From positions 124,001 to 188,000 of the forward strand of contig LNGK01000011.1 of the NCBI GenBank assembly GCA_001510575.1: DNA of 64,000 bases. The letters are read 5' to 3'. The stretch comes from Knoxdaviesia capensis (Eukaryota > Ascomycota > Sordariomycetes > Microascales > Gondwanamycetaceae). Below are positions 11,183 to 20,700 of this stretch, piece by piece; position 1 is the stretch's first letter, and each line of letters opens with the position of its first letter. The notes under the pieces are model-generated. The model was given only the letters and a program-made list of their open reading frames with translations, ran no database searches and was not told the origin of the DNA. Position numbers and translations under genes: made by a program.

Positions 11183-13434
11183 ATGTCTGTTCCCCAGGAG
11201 TCAACACCCGGCACGGCCAACGATGCCGCAAGCCCGCAACACGTAACACCCGCACCGGGCCCGCCGACCGCCCCCACGCCGGCAGCCATGGCCACCCCGG
11301 CGCCGGGCACCTCCTCGCCATCCTCCCGATCGTCAACGTCCTCCGACCTCGACCGGCGCCCCAACCGCGGGGCCGGCCGCCGGCGAAGCAGTGACAGCGG
11401 GGCCGGCGACGGCAACATGTCCCGGATACCCACGCACGTGTCGGTCGGCCCCGACGCAGTCCTTGAAGACGTGCACTCGTCCGTCGAGGTCCCGGACGAG
11501 GAGTACGACCGGCTCACGCCGCGCAAGAAATTGGTGATTGTTGCGCTGCTGTCGTTCTGCTCGTTCCTGGCGCCCATCTCCAGTACCACCGTGCTGGCCG
11601 CCACGCCGGAAATCGCCGAGGAGTACCATACCACCAGCTCGATCATCAACATCAGCAACGCCATGTACATGTTGTGGATGGGTTTCTCGCCGTTGCTGTG
11701 GAGCCCGCTATCGCAGGTGTATGGCCGTCGTCCGGTAAGTTTGGTTCCGACCCGCCCCCTCCCCCCTGTCATGACCCAAGGGTTCAGAATCAGTAAAATA
11801 GATAGCGTCACTAGCAGCACCCAGCCCGCTGAGGTTGGAAATGTCCCCCCTCATGGAACTAACAATTTGCGGGATGGTCTGTCGTATAACAAACAGATCA
11901 ACCTCGTCGCGGCTGCGCTCTTCCTAGCGTGTAGCGCCGGCACGGCCGCATCGCCGAATCTTGCGGCGTTCTTCATCTTCCGAATGCTCTCGGCATTCGA
12001 GGGCACTGCCTTCATTCTTATCGGTTCTGCCTGTATTGGGTGAGTTTCTCTATTTGAATCCCTTTCCTGTAATCTTTGGTGTATTCGTGATCTATTTTTT
12101 CCTCCTTTCTTCTGGCAGTGTCGTCGTGCAACAGTCAACCCATAATAGGGCCAAGTCCGGCATGAAGGCATCAAAGCACACCCCCCTTTTTTTTTCTCTT
12201 TTTTCTTTTTCTTTTTCTCTCGTGGGGATTGAATAACTTGTTTCCATCGGGCCTATCGGGTCGCCATCTCCAGAACTAACCAAGACACGGCGTTACGACG
12301 CATTGTCGTTTCTTTGCCCCTTTTGACCCCTAAAGTGATATCTACCGTCCCACTGAGCGAGCCACTGCACTCGGTTGGTTCCTGTGCGGTACACTGATTG
12401 GGCCGGCCTTCGGGCCGTTTCTAGGAGGTATCATCGTCACGTACACCACATGGCGAGTGATCTTCTGGGTGCAGACGGGGTTGTCCGGCATTGCCTTTGC
12501 CGGTGCATACTTCCTGATCCCCGAGACCATCTACCACAAACGCATCGATGACCTGCAGGGCATGAGCGGGAAGGCCAAGGCCCGGGTGATGTGGCACCTG
12601 ATCAACCCGATGCGCGTGATCCGGCTGTACCGCTACCCGAACCTCGTCATTACCGGCCTCGCCGCGGCCGCCGTCATCTGGAACATGTACAGCCTGCTGG
12701 CGCTGATCCGCCACGTGCTGAACCCGCGCTTCAACCTGTCGTCGCCGATGATGGCCGGCCTGTTCTACCTGGCACCCGGCTTCGGCTACCTGACGGGCAC
12801 GTTCATGGGCGGGCGGTGGGCCGACTACACGGTCAAGAAGTGGATCAAGATCCGCGGCGTGCGCATCCCCGAGGACCGCCTGCGGTCGGTGCTGCCGTTC
12901 ATGGGCGTGGTGATCCCGGCCTGCATGCTGATCTACGGCTGGGCGGTCGAGAAGGCGGTGGGCGGCATCCCGCTGGTGGTCATCATGCTGTACGTGCAGG
13001 GCGTGGCGCAGCTGTTCTGTTTCCCGTCGCTGAACACGTACTGCCTGGACGTGATGCAGTCGCGCGCGGCCGAGGTGGTCGGCGGCAACTACCTGTTCCG
13101 CTACGTGTTCGCCTGCGCGTCGATCTCGGTGGTGCTGCCGGCGGTCGACGCCATCGGCGTCGGCTGGTTCTCGACCATCAGCTCGGTGTTCCTGGTCGTC
13201 AGCACCGCGCTGGTGTGGGCGACCATCCGCTGGGGCAAGGACTGGCGCGACGCCATTGACGAGAAGAAGCGCCGCCGCCGCAAGGAGGCGCGCGCGCTGG
13301 AAGAGGGCCGCGCGGCTGCGCGCGGCGCCGGTGTCAGCGCGAGCTCGGGGAGCTCCGGACTGCAGGACGAGATTGCGCCGATGGAGGCGGTGGAGATCTC
13401 CGGGGCAGACGAGAAGGCGGTGAACAGGGGTTGA
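11183..13434 (+). CDS. MFS transporter, DHA1 (drug:H+ antiporter) type
   Basis: A plasma-membrane major facilitator, probably a proton antiporter for drugs or metabolites. Three exons, 11183-11734, 11897-12039 and 12336-13434, give 597 residues. Residues 1 to about 110 are a Ser/Pro/Thr-rich cytosolic tail. Transmembrane helices start at about residue 115 (KKLVIVALLSFCSFLAP). The TM2-3 loop carries VYGRRP, the usual MFS G-x-x-x-[DR]-R-x-G/P region, and EGTAFILIGSACIGDIYRPTERATALGWF fits the TM4-5 segment of Tpo1/Qdr/Dtr1-like DHA1 proteins once the second intron is removed. The carboxyl tail is Lys/Arg-rich, then acidic. The second intron is 296 bp and ends in AAAG, long for this window. The substrate cannot be told from sequence. 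It lies 557 bp upstream of FMT1 on the same strand. Confidence 0.88.
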
Positions 13435-13991
13435 GCGTGCGCGCTCTCGCGTGAAGGCGCGCGTACGGCGCGGTACACACAAAGGTAAATTCGGTGTGGC
13501 GGTGGAAGTCAGTTGGCCTGGTTTGGAAAACGAAACACAAGAGGAGAAGAGAGCTTTCCCCGTCGATTCGCTCAGATTGTATACACGGCAGACGTGGGGA
13601 AAGGGAAATGGCAGTAGTTACGCGCATACAGATAGACTTTATACCTAATTAGACGATATAATTTTCGACCATGATCAGTCCGGCGTGTGATTGTAGAATG
13701 ATACTACGGGTGATTGTGATTTTCGTGTTTTTAATCTTTTCTTCGTTCATCGAGATAGTTAGTTATCTTCAAACCTGCAAGTCTTCCTTCGATCCCAGAC
13801 ACAGTAGAAAAGCAGTCCAGGTCCACAACCCTAACCCTACAACTTCATACCAACCCTAAGAGACTTAGCCCTGTACACAAAAATATCAGCCCGAAATCGA
13901 CTTTCTGCTTCTTCCAAACGCATCAACGGAGAGTGGACAGTCGAGTTCAATCTGGCAACAAATACTTCCCAGACTGCACATTGATGACGCG
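13435..13991. promoter_or_regulatory. Spacer between transporter and FMT1; probable FMT1 promoter
   Basis: 557 bp with no gene. It contains a two-unit telobox on the minus strand (AACCCTAACCCT at 13827-13838) and another single CCCTAA unit at 13853-13859, about 135-165 bp before the FMT1 start codon, where a promoter element would be expected. Function is inferred from position only. Confidence 0.4.
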
Positions 13992-15415
13992 ATGAGTGCA
14001 GCAGGTGTGTTATGGTGCCCCTCCCCGGGGCTGCGAACAGCCGTGGGCCGATGCGCACAAGCTGAGCTACGCGTCTTGTCACAAACGGAGCGGACCCATC
14101 GCGCCGGCGCCCCGAATCACCACCACCACCAGCGCCGACAGCAGCAATTCCGCGCATACCACGCCTCAGCCCGCCGGTGCAGCGCAACCCGCAGCACACC
14201 GGAATCCGACCCGCTCCGCATCCTCTTCTGCGGGTCTGACGCCTTCAGCACCGCCGCGCTGGAGGCGCTGCACGCCGAGCAGCAGGCGCGGCCGGGCGGC
14301 GTGGTCGAGTCGCTGGACGTGGTGGTGCGGCCGGCGAAGCGCGTCGGCCGCGGGCTGAAGGCGACGCGCGAAGTCCCCGTGCAGGCCGCCGCACAGCGCC
14401 TGGGGTTGCGGGTGTGGGAGTGTGATTCATTCACTGGGTGGGAGGTGAGTTTCTTTCTCTTCTTGTGTGTTCCTGGTGGTTGCCGGTGGTTGCTGGCGTT
14501 TGACGACGAAGATGCTGGTACTGACCTTTGACCTCATGGCGTGGGTAGATGCCGTCCTCGATCAATCTGGTCGTGGCTGTGTCGTTCGGGCTGTTTATTC
14601 CGCCGCGCATTCTCCGCGGCGCCAGATACGGCGGCTTGAACCTCCATCCGTCGATGCTCCCCGAGTAAGTCTCCCCTGCCCACCGCCGACTGAGTCCACC
14701 CGGGCGCCAACTAACCTTCACCCAAAGTCTGCGCGGCGCCGCACCACTGCACCACACCCTCCTGCAACAACGCAGCCACATCGGCATCACACTGCAGACC
14801 CTCGACGAGAAACGCTTCGACGCCGGCGTGATCCTCGCCCAGACCCCGGCCCCGGGCCTGCCCGTGCCGCCCAACGCCACCGTCGCCGAGCTTGCTGCCC
14901 TGGTCGCTGCACCGGCTGCCGACCTGCTGGTCACCAGCCTGCGCGCCGGCCGGCACGTGCCCCCGCTGCACGCGGTGACCCCGCCGCCCACGCCCGACGC
15001 ACTGGCCGGCCTCTCCCGCGCCCCAAAGCTCGGCAAGGCCGACCGCCAGGTCGACTTCGCCGCGTGGCGTGCTGCGCAGGCCGCCCTGCGTGTGCGTGTC
15101 CTGGGTCCGTTGTGGGCGGTTGAGGCCGGCGGCCTGCGCGTCGTCTTCCAGGACGCCGAGGCCCTCGACGACTCCGCGGCCGCTCCCCTCGACCTCGCCG
15201 ACACGCCCGCGCGCGTCCTCCGCTGGCAGCAGGCTGCCGCCGACGCCTCGGACTCACCCCCGCTCGAGACCCGCGTGTGGCCCGATCCCGCCGTGCCGGG
15301 GGCCGTGGTCCTCGAGTTCCCGAACGGGGGCGGCCGCATGCGGGTGCGGGCTATCACTGTGAGTGGTCGGCCGACCCAGGCTGCGGCCACCGCCCTGGCG
15401 CGGTTTTACGTGTAG
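13992..15415 (+). CDS. FMT1: Methionyl-tRNA formyltransferase, mitochondrial
   Basis: It formylates Met-tRNA for mitochondrial initiation using 10-formyl-tetrahydrofolate. Three exons, 13992-14444, 14549-14664 and 14728-15415, encode 418 residues. The first about 70 residues are Arg/His/Ser-rich without acidic clusters, typical of a matrix presequence. The formyltransferase core begins at LRILFCGSDAFSTAALEAL. The catalytic block NLHPSMLP-DLRGAAPLHHTLLQ...GITLQTL...FDAGVIL keeps the Asn, His and Asp of the family, and VVAVSFGLFIPPRIL precedes it. The carboxyl domain keeps APKLGKADRQVDF. The splices at 14445-14548 and 14665-14727 are required to rebuild this block. An ATG at 13983 stops after three codons and is rejected as start. 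GC content is high in exon 3. Confidence 0.93.
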
Positions 15416-15578
15416 GAGCAGTCACTGAATCGGGTGGTTTGATGTGTATGATATTATACTGGAGTGGTGTATTATTTACTTATTACCTTCGACGTGCTAT
15501 ATGGATTTCTGCTCTACGGACTATATTGCCCCTGGTATCTAGGTCTCTTTTTGGCCTACTAATCTTCCAACTGCCTTT

Positions 15579-15728
15579 ATCGCGAGGAAACGGAAGGAGC
15601 GCCCCCCTCCACCGTCGCTCCTTCCTAGTTGTATCCCTTCCCACTGTGTCTGTCTTCATCGCGAGGAAACGGAAGGAGCGCCCCCCTCCACCGTTGCTCC
15701 TTCCTAGTTCTATCCCTTCCCACTGTGT
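15579..15728 (+). repeat. Tandem duplication, 71-bp unit at 79-bp period, with internal hairpin
   Basis: Two units, 15579-15649 and 15658-15728, match at 69 of 71 positions by eye. Each contains an inverted repeat: GGAAGGAGCG and CGCTCCTTCC around a 14-nt pyrimidine loop (10-bp arms in the first unit, 9-bp in the second). Related hairpin-bearing sequence recurs at 16589-16620, immediately before another copy of the downstream tRNA-like block. Confidence 0.9.
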
Positions 15729-15756
15729 GTATACGTCATAAGCCCCCGTTACGTGT

Positions 15757-15894
15757 GTGCCTTTCGGATAAGCAATAGCCGAGTGGTTAGTTGATGAACA
15801 GGAGCCTTTGAGCTACACGACCCGTGTCTCATGTAAACCGCCTCGTCGACTTCCGCCGTGACAGCTATTCCCGTGTCCACTATTTCTTTTTTTT
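15757..15894 (+). repeat. tRNA-like (SINE-type) repeat, copy 1
   Basis: It contains the A-box-like word TAGCCGAGTGG at 15776-15786 and a B-box-like word (GTCGACTTCC, compare GGTTCGANTCC) at 15845-15854. It ends in an 8-T run at 15887-15894, which would stop RNA polymerase III. The stretch 15757-15850 is about 92% identical by eye to copy 3. The order A box, B box, T-run is that of a tRNA-derived SINE or a small Pol III RNA. No open reading frame is associated. Confidence 0.6.
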
Positions 15895-16119
15895 CCCTTT
15901 CGTTTTTGTGTCTACTCTGGGTTGCTTCGTGCTCTAGCTGTTCGTCAGGTGACTGTTCTATTTTTCCCATCGTGAATCGGGTGAAAGGGCGGGAACCTGT
16001 GTCGTATGATACTCTCTTAAATATATAGAGGGAGCCGTTCTTCTGTAGACATGCGTGCTTCCCTCTTACGGTGGTACTGTTATGTTCGTAAATCTTAGAT
16101 CCCGGTAAGGATCTATACG

Positions 16120-16345
16120 TTTAATAGGGGAATGAGCTACCTTTCCTGCTCCTTCCCTCTCTAACTCCTGAAGTTTTCGTGCATTCATCATAACCTTCAT
16201 GTAGTGTAGTGTGCTTGTCCTTCTCGGGACACCCCTTAGTCGGGGAGGAGGCTAGTTGGTGAATGGGATCTCTGTGCTTTGCCAGCTGATAACAGCTGTG
16301 TTCTGCAGATTGTAAATTCTAAGTTGAGACATAATCATCTACAGT
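16120..16345 (+). repeat. Degenerate relative of the SINE-like repeat, copy 2
   Basis: This stretch shows the same order of blocks as the neighbours but diverged: GCTCCTTCCCTCT near 16149, then TGTGCTTGTCCTTCTCGG, then GGAGGCTAGTTGGTGAATGGG where copies 1 and 3 have a GAGTGGTTAGTTGATGAACAGG-type sequence. I cannot find a convincing B box. Homology is inferred from collinear similarity only. Confidence 0.35.
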
Positions 16346-16585
16346 ATTGCACATGCTATAGCTGAGTGACGATGGCCAGTAGCGGCATCTTCGTTGAGCC
16401 TATGCGAACGAGACTCCTTGTCTTCTTCCACCTGTGATCCTTCTTAACCTCGAGTAACTAAGAAGCTTGAGCCCAGTCATATATAAGACTTCCTTCCCAA
16501 AAGCTTCTTCCCGGCTTCTATTCCTGGTTGCCACAACAGGAGGAAGCGCGTTGCTAGCACTATATAAAAACAAAGGGGCATGGCG

Positions 16586-16815
16586 GAAGGAAGGAGCTCC
16601 CCACCAACATCGCTCCTTCCCTCTGCTATGGCTTCCCGCAATGTGTGTATACTTCATGTATCCGTGTTGTGTGTGTGTCTTTCGGATAACCAATAGTCGA
16701 GTGGTAGTTGATGAACAGGAGCCTTTGAGCTACACAGCCCGTGTCTCATGTAAACCGCCTCATCAACTCCTCAATGACCACTATTCATGTATCCATTATT
16801 TCTTTTTTTCTTCAT
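16586..16815 (+). repeat. tRNA-like (SINE-type) repeat, copy 3
   Basis: The unit begins with the hairpin GGAAGGAGC...GCTCCTTCC (16589-16620). It carries an A-box-like TAGTCGAGTGG at 16694-16704 and a B-box-like CATCAACTCC at 16761-16770, and ends with a 7-T run at 16803-16809. The tail before the T-run (ACTATTCATGTATCCATTATTTC) is collinear with that of copy 1, so the homology includes the whole putative transcript. Confidence 0.6.
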
Positions 16816-16879
16816 TCTTTTTGTTCTCCCTCTTTTAACCTTAAATTTGAGAAAACTGAATGTTACAACTAAATACCTG

Positions 16880-17110
16880 CCATCGTGAAAAAAGGAGGAA
16901 GTTCTCATCCGCCTTGTTCCTTCCTGTTCCCATCCCTCCCGGCTTGTGTGCACTGAACAAGGCTCCGCAATGTCGGGGGCTCCCGAACCTTAACGGCTTA
17001 GTGGTTAGCTGAGGGGAAGGAGCTTTCGTACCGCGCATGTATACTGTATATACTTCATGTGAGCCGCCTCTTCGATTCTCTCTACGCGCCGTTCGGGACA
17101 TCTTGCCCCG
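16880..17110 (+). repeat. tRNA-like (SINE-type) repeat, copy 4
   Basis: A more diverged copy, with TTCCTTCCTGTTCCCATCCC near 16919-16938 and an A-box-like CGGCTTAGTGG at 16994-17004. Its B box, CTCTTCGATTCTC at 17068-17080, is the best in the family. No T-run follows closely. Spacing between the boxes (about 75 bp) resembles copies 1 and 3 (about 70 bp). Confidence 0.5.
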
Positions 17111-17400
17111 AAGTTCTGGTTATCTGGCTTTGATTAGGGTTAGAGACCATGATTCATAATTCTGCTGAGCTGTGATTCACGACCACACTTCCACCGGCAG
17201 TATTTAATCCCCGCTCACCCTCCATGTTCTTCCCTCGACTTTCACCTTCACTTCATCTCATTCGACTTCTGCTCTACAACGAATAGTACACTTGATAACC
17301 ATCTCTCTTATAGAGCCTTAGCCAGTTCCTTGCCCTAACCAGCCCTAGCAACACAAACGATACGAGCAGAAAGTTACCGACGCTGCTGGCTTTCCTCGAG

Positions 17401-17784
17401 ATGATGATTGCCAGACGACTGGCTAGAACTCTCGAAGAGTCGCCCAAAACCTCGAAGATACAATCCGGGGATGATAAAACCGATGCCGAGAGGCATACTC
17501 ATCGGTGAGCCCCGAAGACATATAGACCCGAGTGCGGCATCATACATCACAAGTTCACTTTCCCTCCGACCAGAAGTGACGTCTGTTTGCCCTTGAGCTT
17601 GACGGGTCGGCGGACTACCGTCGGAGAACATAAACGCCGCGGGGTTTCCGGTGTTTGGTGTGAGGTCACCGCATTAAAGGTCCGGGCTCGGCCGGGGCGC
17701 GCCGGCGCAAGACCTGAGCGAATAGAACCAGTGACCAGGCGGATGGCCTACCCGTGCTGGGCGTGCAGACATATCATTACATGA
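17401..17784 (+). CDS. Candidate small gene of unknown function (speculative)
   Basis: Not recognised. A TATTTAA box near 17201 and a CT-rich leader (17221-17300) precede ATG-17401. The frame from 17401 runs into CATCG|GTGAGC, a good donor. Joining 17401-17504 to 17574-17784 across a 69-bp GT-AG gap gives an open frame of 104 residues (MMIARRLARTLEESPKTS... to a TGA at 17782). The product is basic with no membrane segment or known motif. The branch-point sequence is weak. It could equally be chance. Confidence 0.18.
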
Positions 17785-20700
17785 TAGCGGCTCGGCCGGC
17801 GGGTTCTGGCACGACCGGATATTGCCGGCCTATATCCTGTGGGGGATGATTCAGAAACCCTATGCGGAAGAGAATCGAAATCCAGCACCAGATCGCCTTG
17901 ACGCGGAACTAATCCCCGTAACTGGCGGGCCGGGCACAAGATTCGACTCTAATGTCACGTTAGGGGGTGAGGACAGAGCCCGGTGCCAGTGGCCCCCGTG
18001 GACGGAGCGTTTTTGGCCTGACCGATCCGCTATTCTCCTTTTTGCAGCTATCCCGAAGTCCGAAGACGTCAACAGTCCATACTGGATCAACGGCCGGGCT
18101 TGTTGACCAACTACGGGAAGTGTGATATATGTCTACGACTATCTATCATGTGCTGGGGCGGTACGTACTCTTGAATATGTGCTGGATCTCTGTGCGGGCT
18201 ACATCCGGGGAATGTGCCAACCTCACACAAATTTGAAGCTCTTTATATGCACAACAACGCCAGACTTTCATGCGTTGGCTGTGCTGCTGGGATTTTGTGG
18301 GCATGGAGCGAAGGCGTCTCTCTTGGGGTCCATTGTGGTCCTAGGATAGAGCGGCCGAGAAATGGCAGGCTTTCCGACTGTGGGCAGCTTCCACACGGTG
18401 CCGCTCTGGCGTTTTATCAGTTCGCGAACTGTCTGTTCCGTGCTGTACTGTATGTACATAACGAGCAATGCATAACAAACCTCCACAGTACAATAAATAC
18501 TGGGCAACCAAGGCATATACGCCACAAGGCGACTTTGACCAGGCAGCGGGCTGTTTCCACGTTAGTCCTCGCGCTCGCAGGATCCGCCGGCCGTCCAGTT
18601 CTCGGGAGTTAATATCAAATAATAATCGAAGCATGGGCTGGGCTGGCCGTGATTTGTTTGCTTGCATGCCGGGCTATCAGCAATGTTGAGCGACGCAAAA
18701 AACGACCAGCCTCACCTGATTCGACATTAGCGGGATTTGGGTGTGAAAAGAACCCCAAGACCAATACAATCTGGGGCCAGTAGGTAATTTTGTCTTCCTG
18801 CATCCTTTTCGGTTGTTCTGGCATGGGATTTCAGCCGCTCTCCCCTCTCCCCTATCGACAGAATCCAATAACAAACAACACTATTGTCGGCTAGGGCGAC
18901 AGGACACAAACACACACGCACACACGACCTTTACCTTTTGGAAATGAGAGAATGCATAGCGTTAAGCCACTATTGGGCCTGGCTGAACGCCAGAAGAATA
19001 TGTACTGTTCGGGATTAATGCGTGCTGCTCATTTGGCGCTGGGCCGATCTTGGGGGTAATGTGGGAGGAGGGAGGTGTGCCTGGATCGGACGATTCGGGT
19101 GAGGGGGGCTTTTGCGCCAGTGCATATGCAGGTACAAGTGGTGAATGCAGCCATAACGGGTTAGATGGAGGGAAAAGGGGGCCGGACGAATCACCGGAGG
19201 TGTGGATGGATGGGTGGTCATCAAAAAAAGAGGCCGGCGAAGGATTTTCATTTACGAGGCCATCTCCCGTCGAATGGGCATACGTATATGTGTCGGGAAG
19301 CAAAGTGCAGACCATACTGATGATAAAGAACAAAAACGGTCGGTCGGCAACACAGGACGCCCTGGATTCCCGATCTGGTGTGGAGTGCAAAAATCTACGA
19401 GACGACGGGCCATCATCGCCAGATGGCATAAATCTGGATCTTGTGCGGCCACGAGTATCTGGTAGCACAGCCCGCACAGCACAAACACTCTGGTGGGTAC
19501 CACTGCCAAACAGCCCGAGTCTGACGTAGCAGCATGAAGTTTGCAGAGCGTGACCTGATTCGATTCCATCTGGCCAGGAGATGAGCCACACCACCTTGGG
19601 ATACTTATGTATGTCGTGTCCATATACTGTACAGTAAGTACTTATATATATCCACACTGGATAATAGACATAACACAGCGGGCGAGTTGCCGATGGCTTC
19701 CGGCTGGCACACAGACACTCTCACAGTCGCCGACTCGTTTCTCTCTCCACCCGCGCAGAGACTCGACGAAAAAGGGGGGACAGAGCGTATCCTGACATGC
19801 AGCCCTGCCACACGGAGGAAAAAAAAAGAACAGTCCAGTGACAAATCTCGAGAGTGGGAAATCTCGGCTACGGGCTGCTTCTGCTTTTGTGACCCCTGCT
19901 CGCAACAACACGACATGGGGATGGGGGGTATGGTCGAGGCCCAGTTTAATTTAATTTTGTCATTCTCGTCTCTTTTTGACGGACTTCACCATATCATATC
20001 AGAGAGAGAGAGAGAGAGAGTGTGTGTGTACCTACAAGGCGACCCCGGCGCCAACGTACAGTAGTTGCTTCCCGCTAGTATGTTAAGACTCACACAAATC
20101 GAAGTAATGCCGCTGTTATGTTAGCCTTGAGGGCATGATAATGGGCGTTGACGAGTGGTTTGGCGATGCCTCTTTTCTGCAAGCTGCAATTGGCGCAGGA
20201 GAGATGTCCATGCCGTGTGTTTACCGCCCATTTTATTTGTAGCGATCTCGTCGCTTCTGACCTACTCCTTGGGCTTTTCGAGGCATTCCCGGATTTTTTC
20301 CCCTTCATTTTTATGGGCCGATTGCTCTTACTTCTCCTCTGCTTGTTGACCGCCATGGAACTTTTTGTTCGGGAGCTGCTTCCGTGGTTCTCGATGGGCC
20401 TCGTAAAAAGAGACCCTCGGAATTCCTCATCTCTCTGGCTGGCCTTGCTGGCTCTTCCCTCTTCCCGGGAATAAGAGAAAAGCAAAGAAAAAAAATTCCA
20501 CAGGATATACTGCCTGCTAGGTACATTTATATTAACACAACTTACCAAAAAAAAAAAAGACCTCCACCCGCAGCCCACTGCCCACGTTCCCACGATTTTA
20601 TCCTGGTTTCTATGGTTCGCAAAATTGGCCCCCTCAAAAACCGGCATCATCATCCTATTTATTACCTGCACCTGCAAATTGAAGCCACGAGAGAGGAAGA

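Noticed and set aside
15776..15854. A genuine tRNA gene
   Set aside because: A and B boxes are present but I cannot pair an acceptor stem or find an anticodon loop; the unit is best called tRNA-like.
18962..19657. 231-codon open frame (-)
   Set aside because: It opens with GTG, is rich in Ser/Pro/Thr with no domain, and lies in a repeat-poor noncoding block.
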